Origin: Chitinophagaceae bacterium
GTDB lineage: Bacteria; Bacteroidota; Bacteroidia; Chitinophagales; UBA10324
DNA length: 64,000 nucleotides
Reading direction: 5' to 3'
Assembly: GCA_016717285.1 (NCBI GenBank)
Contig: JADKFU010000001.1
Location: forward strand, 310,001-374,000
The notes beneath the pieces are model-generated. The model had not been told where the DNA came from. It searched no databases and worked only from the letters and a program-made list of their open reading frames with translations. Of this stretch, positions 54,045 through 62,967 are shown one piece after another. Position numbers and translations under genes: made by a program. How positions within the stretch are numbered: position 1 is the first letter of the stretch; each line of letters starts with the position of its first letter.

Positions 54045-55385
54045 ATGAAATTCAATAATATCAAATCACACATGCTCAACACGATTGTTGTTGTCATGTT
54101 GTTATCGGGTTTTAATTCCTGCAAAATTGATGACCAGGTAGATCCGAATAATCCTTCGCTGGAAGGTATTGAAGCAAATGCAACTGTTGATGAGCTTAAT
54201 AACCTTGTAACAGGAATGCTCTCTGGTATGCGTAATCGTTTCGATACCTATCTTGATGATATGTCGGTGATCGGTCGCGATTATTATCGCTATTCCGGAT
54301 CAGATCCAAGATTCACTTCCGATTTGCTGGGAAAAGAATCTTCTGTTCTTGACCCTAATACCTTTTACACCACCAATCCGTGGGCAGATCATTACCGCAT
54401 TGTAAGAAATGGATGGATATTGAGACATGCGGTGGCAAATACCACGGCAGCCCTTACAGATGAGGAAAAGAATGGCTACCTGGGCTTTGCAAAGACGATC
54501 CAGGCGCAACAAATGCTGAATGCACTCAACATGCAATATCAGAATGGAATCAGGGTAGATGTAGAAGATGCGGATAATCCAGGTCCTTTTCTAAGTTACG
54601 AGCAATCATTGCAGGGAATACTTGATCTGTTAGACCAGGGTTATACTGATCTGACCAATGGAGGCGATGCATTCAAATTCACGCTTACCAGCGGATTTGC
54701 GGGATTTGATACACCAAGTACTTTTGCTAAGTTTAACAGGGCACTTGCTGCGCGGGTAACACTTTATGAAGGAGATTTTTCGGGAGTTGAAGCCGTATTA
54801 AATCAGTCGTTTTTTGATTTGGCAGGAGCACTTACAACAGGGGTTTATATGGTATATTCTACTTCCGGCGGTGATTTGCTCAATGATGCCTATACTCCTT
54901 TGAACTCGTCTACAGGTTCCAATGCGCGTTGTGCACAGCCTTCATTTAATGCAGATGCGGAGCCTGGTGATTTGAGGGTTGCATCAAAAACCGTTTTGAG
55001 AGATGAGCCGGCCTTCGCTGATGATCTCACCAGTAATTACGATGTTTGGGTATATAAATCTAATGTGGATCCTGTCTGCATTATTCGCAATGAAGAGTTA
55101 ATTCTAATTTATGCTGAAGCAAAAAATCAGACGGGTAATTCAAGTGCTGCCATAGAAGCTATAAATGTTATCCGTGCAGCAGCAGGTCTGAGTATATATT
55201 CAGGAAGTACGTCACAGGATGAAGTAACCAATGAGATCCTGAATCAACGGCGTTATTCATTGTTTGCAGAAGGGCATCGCTGGGTTGACATGAGAAGGTA
55301 TAATAAGTTAGGTGAGTTGCCCATTGACAGGCCAGGTGATGATGTATGGGTGCAATTCCCAAGGCCTGCGAATGAAGAATTGTAA
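54045..55385 (+). CDS. SusD/RagB-like outer-membrane lipoprotein
   Basis: 446 residues, somewhat short for the family. A lipobox ends in SGFNSC, which places the protein on the outer membrane as the surface lid of the SusC barrel. TPR-like helices (VDELNNLVTGMLSGMRNR, NGYLGFAKTIQAQQMLNAL) and the C-terminal SusD segment (IRNEELILIYAEAKNQTGN, AIEAINVIRAAAGL, ILNQRRYSLFAEGHRWVDMRRY) are clear. It is followed by a terminator, so the operon contains only SusC and SusD. Confidence 0.95.
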   Translation: MKFNNIKSHMLNTIVVVMLLSGFNSCKIDDQVDPNNPSLEGIEANATVDELNNLVTGMLSGMRNRFDTYLDDMSVIGRDYYRYSGSDPRFTSDLLGKESSVLDPNTFYTTNPWADHYRIVRNGWILRHAVANTTAALTDEEKNGYLGFAKTIQAQQMLNALNMQYQNGIRVDVEDADNPGPFLSYEQSLQGILDLLDQGYTDLTNGGDAFKFTLTSGFAGFDTPSTFAKFNRALAARVTLYEGDFSGVEAVLNQSFFDLAGALTTGVYMVYSTSGGDLLNDAYTPLNSSTGSNARCAQPSFNADAEPGDLRVASKTVLRDEPAFADDLTSNYDVWVYKSNVDPVCIIRNEELILIYAEAKNQTGNSSAAIEAINVIRAAAGLSIYSGSTSQDEVTNEILNQRRYSLFAEGHRWVDMRRYNKLGELPIDRPGDDVWVQFPRPANEEL

Positions 55386-55407
55386 ATAAAAAGAAATTGC
55401 ATTTTAG

Positions 55408-55433
55408 AAAGAGGGGCATTTGCCCCTCTTTTT
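55408..55433 (+). terminator. Intrinsic terminator of the SusC/SusD operon
   Basis: AAAGAGGGGCA / TGCCCCTCTTT with a 2-base loop and a T-run, 22 bp after the SusD stop. Confidence 0.85.
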
Positions 55434-55512
55434 AATTTGTGACCTCAGGAAATCCAGACTGGCAATTTATAAGGTGGAAAGTATAAAGCTAAATCTTCAA
55501 TATTGTCTGATA

Positions 55513-55548
55513 CAAAAAGAAAAGGCTGCCTCTGATGAAGCAGCCTTA
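55513..55548 (-). terminator. Intrinsic terminator of the small T9SS gene
   Basis: The stem AAGGCTGC / GCAGCCTT with a 10-base loop; on the minus strand it leads into TTTTCTTTTTG. It lies 21 bp beyond the stop of the gene at 55569. Confidence 0.75.
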
Positions 55549-55568
55549 AAACTTGTAGTTAAAGCGAT

Positions 55569-56381
55569 TTAAAGTCTTACTTTTTGAGTAAATACTTCAC
55601 CGTTTTGTCGAACAGTAACCAGGTAAATAGATGATTCCTCACCAGCCATGCTAATTGCCATTACATTTGAATTGATTTCAACTGACTTAATGGTTTGACC
55701 CAGTAAATTGGTAATGGTAACATCTCCAGAAAGATCGTTTTTTAGTTGCACATGAATTGATTGATTAGCAGAAAAAACTTTGTAACCAAGTGCATTCACA
55801 GGAGTAATACCGATATTGCCGGCATCACCTGCTGCAATAGAAGCAGCTGCGGTGGCTTCGTATGCGTAATCTTTTACGGTAAATGTTTTTCCATCTTCTG
55901 AAACATCAAATCGTGCCCATCCATAATGATCACCCGTACCTACTTTGATGCGCAAACCCATATACGCATCAGTAGCGCCAAACCAATTACCATAAGGGTT
56001 CTGAAAATAACCGGATGTTGCCATTGTCTGATAATTTCCTTCTACCCAGGTTAATGCATCTCCAATTACATCATTGGCCTGAAGTAGCGATGGATATTTA
56101 TAAGGATCACTGCTTGTGCCTGCTATTGCATTATTATCAATGGCATTTATCAAAAGTTTAACATCAGCTCCATTACTGGTAATATTAACCTGGAAATCGG
56201 TAGTGCCGTCGTTGTTTAAATCCAGATCATAACTAGCCCCATTACCTGTACCGACGAAGTCAGGATTTACATCGGTATACACAATTTGGGCATTTGCAAT
56301 ATTCGAGATCGCCAGCAGGGAAGCTGCCATCGATGAATAACCTGTAATTTTTTTGGAGAGTGTAGATCGTTGTTGTTTCAT
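55569..56381 (-). CDS. Secreted protein with T9SS type A sorting domain
   Basis: 270 residues from the ATG at 56381; a frame-open TTG is a little upstream. The N-terminus (KQQRSTLSKKITGYSSMAASLLAISNIANAQ) is a long twin-basic signal peptide. The mature part has a calcium-loop-like DLDLNNDGTTDFQV motif and GDHYGWARFDVSEDG, seen in many Bacteroidota surface proteins. The C-terminus is a type A-like sorting domain (GYKVFSANQSIHVQL...SIYLVTVRQNGEVFTQKVRL). Function is unknown. Confidence 0.78.
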   Translation of the reverse strand: MKQQRSTLSKKITGYSSMAASLLAISNIANAQIVYTDVNPDFVGTGNGASYDLDLNNDGTTDFQVNITSNGADVKLLINAIDNNAIAGTSSDPYKYPSLLQANDVIGDALTWVEGNYQTMATSGYFQNPYGNWFGATDAYMGLRIKVGTGDHYGWARFDVSEDGKTFTVKDYAYEATAAASIAAGDAGNIGITPVNALGYKVFSANQSIHVQLKNDLSGDVTITNLLGQTIKSVEINSNVMAISMAGEESSIYLVTVRQNGEVFTQKVRL

Positions 56382-56501
56382 GTTAGGAGATTTAGTTTGA
56401 AGCAAAGTAAATAAAAAAGATTATGATCGTCAATAAAAAATGACAAGTAATTGTAAATAAAAATCAGGCCATAAAATTCAACATCGATGCAGCAGATTCT
56501 A

Positions 56502-57077
56502 TTAAATATAAAGAGTGGAGCGCCAATCCCACACCATCAATTCCCAGTTTTCACCATCAGAATCTGTATAGCGATGTATTGTTTTCAAACCTACCCGCAA
56601 ATGGGCATTAATTGACCGCTGATTCCTGTTCGCAACTTCAGTAATTAACAGTTGATAGCGGTTTGAAAGTGAATCACGAAGTTTTGCATACAGTTGATCG
56701 AACACACCTTGCCCTCTGAAATTCTTTTGGATGCAAACCTGACCCATTATAAAATAGTTGTAGGATGAAAGCGGCAAACTTTTATAGGAAAGGCTGTCGA
56801 TAATTCTGAACATTGGCTCGAGTACCGGCACACTGTTTCTGAAGTTTTTTGGCATTACCAAAGCGTAGCCTACCACCTTCTGATTAAATGTAGCAATGAT
56901 GGATGGAGATTGGTGATTCATTGTTTTCAGTACATCAGGTTCATGCTGAACTGTTACGAAGCCCTGTTCTGATATTTCTTTTTCATTTAGAAACTGTGCG
57001 AGATTGGATTGCTGCAATTGTAGAATTTCTTCCACCTGAGAATCTTTTGATACCGGTTCTATGATTACGGCATTCAA
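56502..57077 (-). CDS. GNAT-family N-acetyltransferase
   Basis: 191 residues from a TTG start at 57077; no ATG fits before the upstream stop. The acetyl-CoA site motif A is IMGQVCIQKNFRGQGVFDQLYAKL with RGQG in the pyrophosphate loop, followed by LLITEVANRNQRSINAHLRVG. It transfers an acetyl group to an amine; the acceptor is unknown. It lies alone on the minus strand. Confidence 0.82.
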   Translation of the reverse strand: MNAVIIEPVSKDSQVEEILQLQQSNLAQFLNEKEISEQGFVTVQHEPDVLKTMNHQSPSIIATFNQKVVGYALVMPKNFRNSVPVLEPMFRIIDSLSYKSLPLSSYNYFIMGQVCIQKNFRGQGVFDQLYAKLRDSLSNRYQLLITEVANRNQRSINAHLRVGLKTIHRYTDSDGENWELMVWDWRSTLYI

Positions 57078-57765
57078 TTTAAAAAATTGGTTTTTTATTT
57101 AACACATCACAATGTTAAAGATAAAATTCTATGTGATATTGTTGCATCCAATTGTAATTTTCCAGAGAAGTTTTCAGGAAAGAAAAATGCGTTAAATCTT
57201 TTTATGGTTCCCGCTTTCTAAAAAAGATAGCGAATGGACGCAATAGTTTTGAGCAATTAATCATCATTTGCATTGTAAAAAAAATCGCATTTTAAGCAAC
57301 TGCTTACTGTATGTCTAAATTATTACTGATCGATTAGAAATCATTTTTTAGGTGCAGTTTGGAACATACCAATAAGCACTTGCAACGGCCATGTTATTAT
57401 ACGAATCACAAAACGGCTTTTCTTTCCGCTGAGCCGTTTCACTCCACGTTCAATGGATGTTCCGATTTTGATGCCGAAAGGCGCAGGTTCTTCACAGACC
57501 TGGTATAGTTTCATAAATTCTTGTTGCATGTAATTTTTAAAGTTTTTGACGGTCGCCGCAAACTAAAATTGTGCCATAGCCGGTAAAAAATTCCGGCTTA
57601 AGAAATAAATAATCTTAAGATTCAATTGTTATTTTTTAACCGAATTTTTAATTAGAAAAATCCCGCGTAATTAGAACTCTGGTTTGATCAAATTCAAAAC
57701 AAATGTTACACAAATACTAAGTTGACCTAGCCAGCCAATAAATGCCTGGAATTGAACACAATTTT
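57078..57765. other. Intergenic region, 688 bp, with one doubtful small ORF
   Basis: AT-rich spacer between the GNAT and PH-like genes. It contains the 62-codon ORF at 57341-57529. No RNA gene, repeat array or strong hairpin was recognised. Confidence 0.5.
57341..57529 (-). CDS. Doubtful small basic protein
   Basis: 62 residues from an ATG. The N-terminal half contains CEEPAPFGIKIGTSIERGVKRL, and the C-terminal half is hydrophobic and amphipathic (FVIRIITWPLQVLIGMF). Its composition is plausible for a real small protein, but it has no known family and no clear ribosome site. Confidence 0.35.
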   Translation of the reverse strand: MQQEFMKLYQVCEEPAPFGIKIGTSIERGVKRLSGKKSRFVIRIITWPLQVLIGMFQTAPKK

Positions 57766-58365
57766 TCAATTCAAATCTTTACGATCTTCTTTTCTGATTT
57801 CTGCAGCAAGGCCAGGCGTCAAATCCACTTTTATTTGTTTGTTGATAATGCGGTAGACATTTTTTACATCCGGTAATAATTCAAGTCCCGGCACAGAATC
57901 GGTGGTGAAATAGAAACCTCCTAGCAGCCACGGATATAAAGGATTTGTATTGCCGAAAATTATAAATCCTGAACCGTCATTCTCTTCGGTAATTTCCATC
58001 CGGTCTATGTTTTTAAGTGGAAGGGTCTTAATCAGGCGTTTTCGCTTGCCGGTTAATACGATTACTCTTTTATTGGTGATGCAATAAAAAGTAGAAGCGC
58101 GCCGGGCAGCATCCATAATGAAGCGGATCAGTCCGAGCTCGATACCTGCAAGTGCCAGCAGTCCGCCAAAGAGTTTAAAAAATATCCCGGAGTTATAATG
58201 AACCAATGTATAATCCAGGATGATGGAGAATCCGATCAGAATGATACTCATCGGAATCAGGATAAGGTCAGCGTCACGGATCTGAATCCCGCGTTTTGGC
58301 TGACCGGTCCACAGTATTATTTCTTCCTCTTTAAGATATTCTTTAAATAATACTGCTGTATCCAT
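57766..58365 (-). CDS. PH-like domain membrane protein
   Basis: 199 residues. The opening EEEIILWTGQPKRGIQIRDADL is typical of bacterial PH-like (bPH2/DUF304) proteins. Two membrane segments follow (LILIPMSIILIGFSIILDY and FFKLFGGLLALAGIELGLI), then the PH-like part (YCITNKRVIVLTGKRKRLIKTLPLKNIDRMEI). Function is unknown. Confidence 0.78.
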   Translation of the reverse strand: MDTAVLFKEYLKEEEIILWTGQPKRGIQIRDADLILIPMSIILIGFSIILDYTLVHYNSGIFFKLFGGLLALAGIELGLIRFIMDAARRASTFYCITNKRVIVLTGKRKRLIKTLPLKNIDRMEITEENDGSGFIIFGNTNPLYPWLLGGFYFTTDSVPGLELLPDVKNVYRIINKQIKVDLTPGLAAEIRKEDRKDLN

Positions 58366-58570
58366 AAAATTTATGGTGGTGCGTTTTGCCTGAGTTTGTT
58401 AATTCAGGGTAAAGTAAGGGTTATTTGAACTTTAAATTTAACATGGAATATTTAGAGAAGTTACTACTTTGGTTCTCCCAATCCGGATATTCAGCGACCT
58501 TAATAATGCAAAATGATTTCTATTATTTGTTCTGTATATCCGCTTAAAATACTCAACTAAAAATTCATTT

Positions 58571-60682
58571 GTGCGATTAATAAACAGGGAGATCAGTTGG
58601 TTATCTTTTAATGCGCGTGTATTACAGGAAGCCGAAGATCCGGCTGTACCATTATTAGAGCGGCTTCGTTTCCTCGGTATTTTTTCATCTAATCTTGATG
58701 AGTTTTTCCGTGTGCGCGTGGCCTCGCTAAAGAGGATGGCCGTACTTGGCAAGCGTGCAAAGAAAACCATCGGAGAGTCACCGAAAAAGGTGTTGGCGGA
58801 AATATTCGACAGGGTAATTACCATGCAGAATAAGTTCAACCTGGCGTACCAGCAAATTATACACGAATTAGAGCAGGAAAGTGTTTTTATAGTGAATGAA
58901 CTGCAGCTTACTCATGAGCAGGGCGCTTTTGTCAGAAATTATTTTCAACAGGAAGTACGTGCCGCGTTGGTTCCTATAATGGTAGATGCCATTGTGGAAT
59001 TTCCTTACCTGAAGGACCATGCTATCTATCTTGCTGTTTTACTTTCAGACAGCAAATTCAAGCACAAACCAAAGTATTCAGTAATCGAAATTCCTACCGA
59101 CAGGCTTTCCCGTTTTCTGGTATTACCAAAACATGGTGAGCGTAATTTCGTGATACTATTGGATGATGTGATCCGGTTCTGCCTGGATGATGTTTATTAT
59201 ATCTTCCCCCATGATACGTATAAGGCAGCAACAATAAAACTTACACGTGATGCAGAGCTTGATTTATTAGAAGACTTCAATCAAAGCGTCACCGAAAAGA
59301 TAGAGAAGGGAATTAAACAACGCAAAAGAGGCAAGCCAGTTCGCTTCATTTATGATACCGGCATTGATTCAGACATGCTGGATTATATTTTAAGACGCAT
59401 GCACCTTAAAAAGGGCATCGATAATCTTGTGGCAGGAGCAAGGTATCATAACTTCAAAGATTTTCAACGGTTTCCTTCCCTGGGTAAAACTCATTTGCTT
59501 TATCCGAAGTTGGAAAGATTGCAACACCCTGATATAAAACCCAACAAGAGCATAATTCAGGTAATACGTAGCAAGGACATACTGTTGCATTTCCCTTATC
59601 AATCATTCGACTCTTTTATAGACTTTCTGCGGGAGGCGGCTATTGATCCGAAAGTGACAGAGATAAAAATCACCCTTTACAGGATGGCAAAAGGTTCAAA
59701 GGTTGCCAATGCCCTGATCAATGCAGTAAGAAACGGAAAAAAAGTACTCGTGGTGATGGAATTACAGGCGCGGTTTGATGAAGAGCATAACATTTTGTGG
59801 AGTGATACGCTGCGAGATGAGGGTGCGCATGTGATCTTTGGTATTCAGGGTTTAAAAGTGCATAGCAAGGTTTGTTTGATCTCGAGAAAGGAAAAGGGGG
59901 AAATTGTACAGTACGCAAATATTTCAACCGGGAATTATAACGAGTCAACAGCAGGTGTATATGCTGATCACAGTTTGTTTACCGCTGATCTCAGGATAAC
60001 CGAAGAGTTGCAATGGATGTTTGAGTTCTTTTTGAATACGTATAAGGTACCTGACTATAAATACCTGGTGATGTCGCCGACGCATATGCGAAAACGGCTT
60101 GAAAAATTAATCCAGCGCGAAATTGAATTGGCTCAAAAGGGAAGGGCTGCCAGGATTGATATCAAGCTTAATAATTTTGCTGATGAAGGAATGGTTGCTA
60201 AAATTCTTGAAGCAGCAAAAGCCGGTGTGAAAATCCGTATGCTCATAAGAGGTACCAGCACTTTGGGTGTGTTAGCCGAAGACTTACGGCCGAACATTGA
60301 AATCATAAGTATCGTTGATAAATTTCTGGAGCATTCACGTTTGCTTATCTTTAATAATGACGGAGATGAACTGGTCTATCTGACATCAGCGGATTGGATG
60401 GTTCGTAACCTGAATAGCAGGGTTGAAATGGCTTGTCCTGTTCTTGATCCTGCAATCAATAAGGAACTCAAAGATTACTTTAATATTCAGTTCCGTGATA
60501 ATGTAAAGGCACGTGAAATGGATGCAGACCAATTAAACCACTATAGAAAAGATAATAATCCTCCTTACCGGTCGCAGGATGAAATCTATTATTATCTAAA
60601 GGAAAAAATGGAAGTCGTAAAGTTATCGCAACAATCAACTGAGATTTCACCTGAGCCGGAAAGTACTACTGCTTCGGCTTAA
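58571..60682 (+). CDS. ppk1: Polyphosphate kinase 1
   Basis: 703 residues from a GTG at 58571, which gives the family N-terminus RLINREISWLSFNARVLQEA. The first phosphohistidine motif is GLKVHSKVCLISRKE (His431), and the second domain has FLEHSRLLIFNNDGDE with His588, matching the E. coli His435/His592 pair. It reversibly makes polyphosphate from ATP. It is divergent from the PH-like gene and is followed by a heptad repeat array and a terminator. Confidence 0.96.
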   Translation: MRLINREISWLSFNARVLQEAEDPAVPLLERLRFLGIFSSNLDEFFRVRVASLKRMAVLGKRAKKTIGESPKKVLAEIFDRVITMQNKFNLAYQQIIHELEQESVFIVNELQLTHEQGAFVRNYFQQEVRAALVPIMVDAIVEFPYLKDHAIYLAVLLSDSKFKHKPKYSVIEIPTDRLSRFLVLPKHGERNFVILLDDVIRFCLDDVYYIFPHDTYKAATIKLTRDAELDLLEDFNQSVTEKIEKGIKQRKRGKPVRFIYDTGIDSDMLDYILRRMHLKKGIDNLVAGARYHNFKDFQRFPSLGKTHLLYPKLERLQHPDIKPNKSIIQVIRSKDILLHFPYQSFDSFIDFLREAAIDPKVTEIKITLYRMAKGSKVANALINAVRNGKKVLVVMELQARFDEEHNILWSDTLRDEGAHVIFGIQGLKVHSKVCLISRKEKGEIVQYANISTGNYNESTAGVYADHSLFTADLRITEELQWMFEFFLNTYKVPDYKYLVMSPTHMRKRLEKLIQREIELAQKGRAARIDIKLNNFADEGMVAKILEAAKAGVKIRMLIRGTSTLGVLAEDLRPNIEIISIVDKFLEHSRLLIFNNDGDELVYLTSADWMVRNLNSRVEMACPVLDPAINKELKDYFNIQFRDNVKAREMDADQLNHYRKDNNPPYRSQDEIYYYLKEKMEVVKLSQQSTEISPEPESTTASA

Positions 60683-60716
60683 ATTTTTTTGGATTGTTGT
60701 TGGCGGTAGGTGTTGT

Positions 60717-60784
60717 GAGTTGTCTATTGTCAGTTGTCAGTTGTCAGTTGTCAGTTGTCAGTTGTCAGTTGTGAGATTGTCAGT
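60717..60784. repeat. Perfect heptad array downstream of ppk1
   Basis: Six exact copies of CAGTTGT occupy 60731-60772, with degenerate units before (GAGTTGT, CTATTGT from 60717) and after (GAGATTGT, CAGTAAT). It is the most regular of the heptad arrays in the window. Confidence 0.9.
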
Positions 60785-60805
60785 AATTTCAAAAAGTTAG
60801 TGTAT

Positions 60806-60838
60806 AAAAAAAGAGCGGTCATTTACCGCTCTTTTTTT
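60806..60838. terminator. Intrinsic terminator after ppk1
   Basis: AAAAGAGCGGT / ACCGCTCTTTT with a 5-base loop, with A- and T-runs on both sides, so it can act in both directions. Confidence 0.85.
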
Positions 60839-60976
60839 AAAATTCAATCCTGGTTTTCTATTCAAAATATCTTCAAACGAACTGTTTCCTGTTTGACTGA
60901 TTTGAAATTTTACAGAAAATCTGCACTCTCATTTTACACGAATGAAAACTATTGATTGCAATTCCGCGAACAAAAC

Positions 60977-61528
60977 TTATTCAACAATAAACTTTCCATT
61001 CATTCTTTGCCAATGTCCAGGATAGGTGCATACAAATTGATAATTGCCGGATGGCGGTGCTGCAAAAATCAGGTCTTCGGACTGTCCGGGTTCCAGCACT
61101 TTCGAGGTGTAGAGGATATTTGATTTATCATCAGGCACGAAACTTTTATCAGCTCCTGCTGTAATTGCCGCTGTAGCAACAGCTTCCATTGCACCGTCTT
61201 TTACAATAAAAAAATTGTGCTTCATGGCAATATCTGTTGCCTTATTCACAAAATGAATTTTAACGGTAGTGCCACTTTTTACCCTGATTTCTGATGTGGA
61301 GAATGCCATTACGTCCATTGCATTGCCCTGTGCTTCCAGCGAAATTTCCATCACAGGGGCATTCGGATCAATCTTACTCGGGTCATACGCTGCAGCAGGT
61401 GTTTCCGAAACATACGTTGTTGAAGTATCTGTTGCAGCAGTCTGACTCTCCTGATTTGAGCCACCACCACAAGAAGCGAAAAAAAGTGCACTTACCAGAA
61501 TGGGAAATGTTAAAAGGAATTTTTTCAT
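60977..61528 (-). CDS. Azurin-like cupredoxin lipoprotein
   Basis: 183 residues from the ATG at 61528; the frame continues upstream without homologous sequence. Lipobox FFASCGGG, then a Ser/Thr/Ala-rich linker. The cupredoxin domain has His104 in MKHNFFIV and Cys167-x4-His172-x3-Met176 in CTYPGHWQRM, the exact spacing of azurin and related electron carriers. It is expected to be an outer-membrane- or periplasm-anchored copper electron-transfer protein. It is divergent from the small secreted protein gene. Confidence 0.9.
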   Translation of the reverse strand: MKKFLLTFPILVSALFFASCGGGSNQESQTAATDTSTTYVSETPAAAYDPSKIDPNAPVMEISLEAQGNAMDVMAFSTSEIRVKSGTTVKIHFVNKATDIAMKHNFFIVKDGAMEAVATAAITAGADKSFVPDDKSNILYTSKVLEPGQSEDLIFAAPPSGNYQFVCTYPGHWQRMNGKFIVE

Positions 61529-61640
61529 AGCTTTATTTTTTTTAAGTAAATTAACCAACAGTAAAATTGCCAATTTGTTTTCTAATATCCGGAATAAATA
61601 CCGAATGTTTTTTGGCACGGCGTTTAATGAACCTACCCAC

Positions 61641-62039
61641 ATGAATAGACTCCGATTTATTTTCGTTCTGATTTCGATACCGGCAATTGTCTCAATAGCC
61701 AACGCACAAGCAATTACTTTTTGTAAGTCAGTAGATAAAGAGGGGCATGCAGTGAATGCCGCTAAGGAATTTACTTTATCAGGGAGCAGTGCCAGAATTG
61801 TTTTCCTGTTGCAGTTTGGTTCGGTCAGGCCTGCTTTGGTCAGCTATGATCTTTATAAATTGGAAAATGGCAAAGAAGTGTTCAGCTCCACCTTGAAACA
61901 ATCACCTGAACCAGGAAAAAACTGGTTGTCGAAAGAAGTAACCCTGTACGATGTCGCAACTTACCGCGTATATGCCTTTGATGACAAAGATAAAGTATTG
62001 GGCAAATCCGAGTTTACACTTAAACCATCCCCAAAATAG
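61641..62039 (+). CDS. Hypothetical secreted protein
   Basis: 132 residues from the ATG at 61641, where a signal peptide begins (MNRLRFIFVLISIPAIVSIANAQ); an upstream open frame overlaps the azurin-like gene. The mature part is a beta-rich domain (ARIVFLLQFGSVRPALVSYDLYKL, VTLYDVATYRVYAFDDKDKVLG). No family is recognised. Confidence 0.65.
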   Translation: MNRLRFIFVLISIPAIVSIANAQAITFCKSVDKEGHAVNAAKEFTLSGSSARIVFLLQFGSVRPALVSYDLYKLENGKEVFSSTLKQSPEPGKNWLSKEVTLYDVATYRVYAFDDKDKVLGKSEFTLKPSPK

Positions 62040-62054
62040 AAATGCTGCAAGCTA

Positions 62055-62414
62055 TTACTGAAGGTTTTCAAGCTCGGATCTTATTTTTTTGGGTAAGCTT
62101 GCTACTACGAGTTCATAAGAGTGATTAATCATTTTTGCAATTTCATTTTGTGGAATACTTCCATCATCCTCCACGCTGTTCCAGTGTTTTTTATTCATGT
62201 GAAAGGCCGGATAGACAGTGTCGAATTTTTCTCTTAATTCAATCGCCAGCTCAGGGTCGCATTTGACATTTATACGAACAGGAAGATATTCCAGGCTGGT
62301 GAGCAAAAACATTTTGTTCATTACTTTGAATACAAGTGTATCCTTATCGAAAGGAAATTCTTCCGTTACTCCCTTTTTGTTCAAACAAAAATCGCGGATG
62401 AATTCGTGTGTCAT
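62055..62414 (-). CDS. MmcQ/YjbR-family protein
   Basis: 119 residues with the YjbR pattern: CLNKKGVTEEFPFDKDTLVFKVMNKMFLL, VNVKCDPE-like segment (RINVKCDPELAIELRE), YPAFHMNKKHWNSV and a helical end. The fold is a small DNA-binding-like (MmcQ) domain of unproven role. Convergent with the preceding gene. Confidence 0.85.
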   Translation of the reverse strand: MTHEFIRDFCLNKKGVTEEFPFDKDTLVFKVMNKMFLLTSLEYLPVRINVKCDPELAIELREKFDTVYPAFHMNKKHWNSVEDDGSIPQNEIAKMINHSYELVVASLPKKIRSELENLQ

Positions 62415-62554
62415 GATTAAACTGAAGTAGAAAAGTTTGAATGAAGTAGTGAGGTCTTACACTTTGAATTGACACTGACTTTTGACTGGGGTTACAACAA
62501 CAATGAAATTATCTGAAAGGTAGACTGCCCATGTTTACTTAACAAAGCAGCAGT

Positions 62555-62875
62555 TTATTCTTCAAACAGCAATTGATTTAAAGCTTCCTGCAATTCCTGA
62601 TAAGTTTTTTGTTCTTTACCCAACGAGCGTTTCAATCCTTCTTTATAAGTTTCTTCCGCCTTTTCTTTTTTGTTCAGCTTTTCATAGAGTTTGCCCAGAT
62701 GATAATAGGTGCCACAATAATCCGGATCATCGGCTAAAATTTCTTTGAAATAAGAGAGTGTTTTTTCATCATCACCTAATTTGGCGTATTCCAACGCCAG
62801 TGCAAATTTTACAAAACTGTCTTTAGGGTTACCGGACAAAAAAATCAGTAACTGTTCCATTCTGGAGTTATTCAT
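62555..62875 (-). CDS. Small tetratricopeptide-repeat protein
   Basis: 106 residues with about two and a half TPR units (FVKFALALEYAKLGDDEKTLSYFKEILADDPD, YYHLGKLYEKLNKKEKAEETYKEGLK). No signal peptide, so it is a cytoplasmic adaptor-type protein. Divergent from etfB; its start codon is only 93 bp from the etfB ATG. Confidence 0.82.
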   Translation of the reverse strand: MNNSRMEQLLIFLSGNPKDSFVKFALALEYAKLGDDEKTLSYFKEILADDPDYCGTYYHLGKLYEKLNKKEKAEETYKEGLKRSLGKEQKTYQELQEALNQLLFEE

Positions 62876-62900
62876 TGCTTATCAGGAAAAAGTTTTTGGC

Positions 62901-62908
62901 TACCTTTG
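62901..62908 (+). promoter_or_regulatory. -7 promoter element of etfB
   Basis: TACCTTTG matches TAnnTTTG. A TTG at 62875-62877, 23 bp upstream, may be the -33 element. The leader to the etfB ATG would be about 53 nt. Confidence 0.45.
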
Positions 62909-62967
62909 CAGCTCTTTCAATGATGCGTAAACCCGCTTTTATTGACTTAACCAACACGAAGATAGAC

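Noticed and set aside
58438..58839. Minus-strand ORF of 133 codons at the 5' end of ppk1
   Set aside because: It overlaps the conserved ppk1 N-terminus in antisense and has no protein-like features.
60717..60784. Possible CRISPR array
   Set aside because: Units are 7 bp with no spacers and no cas genes are present.
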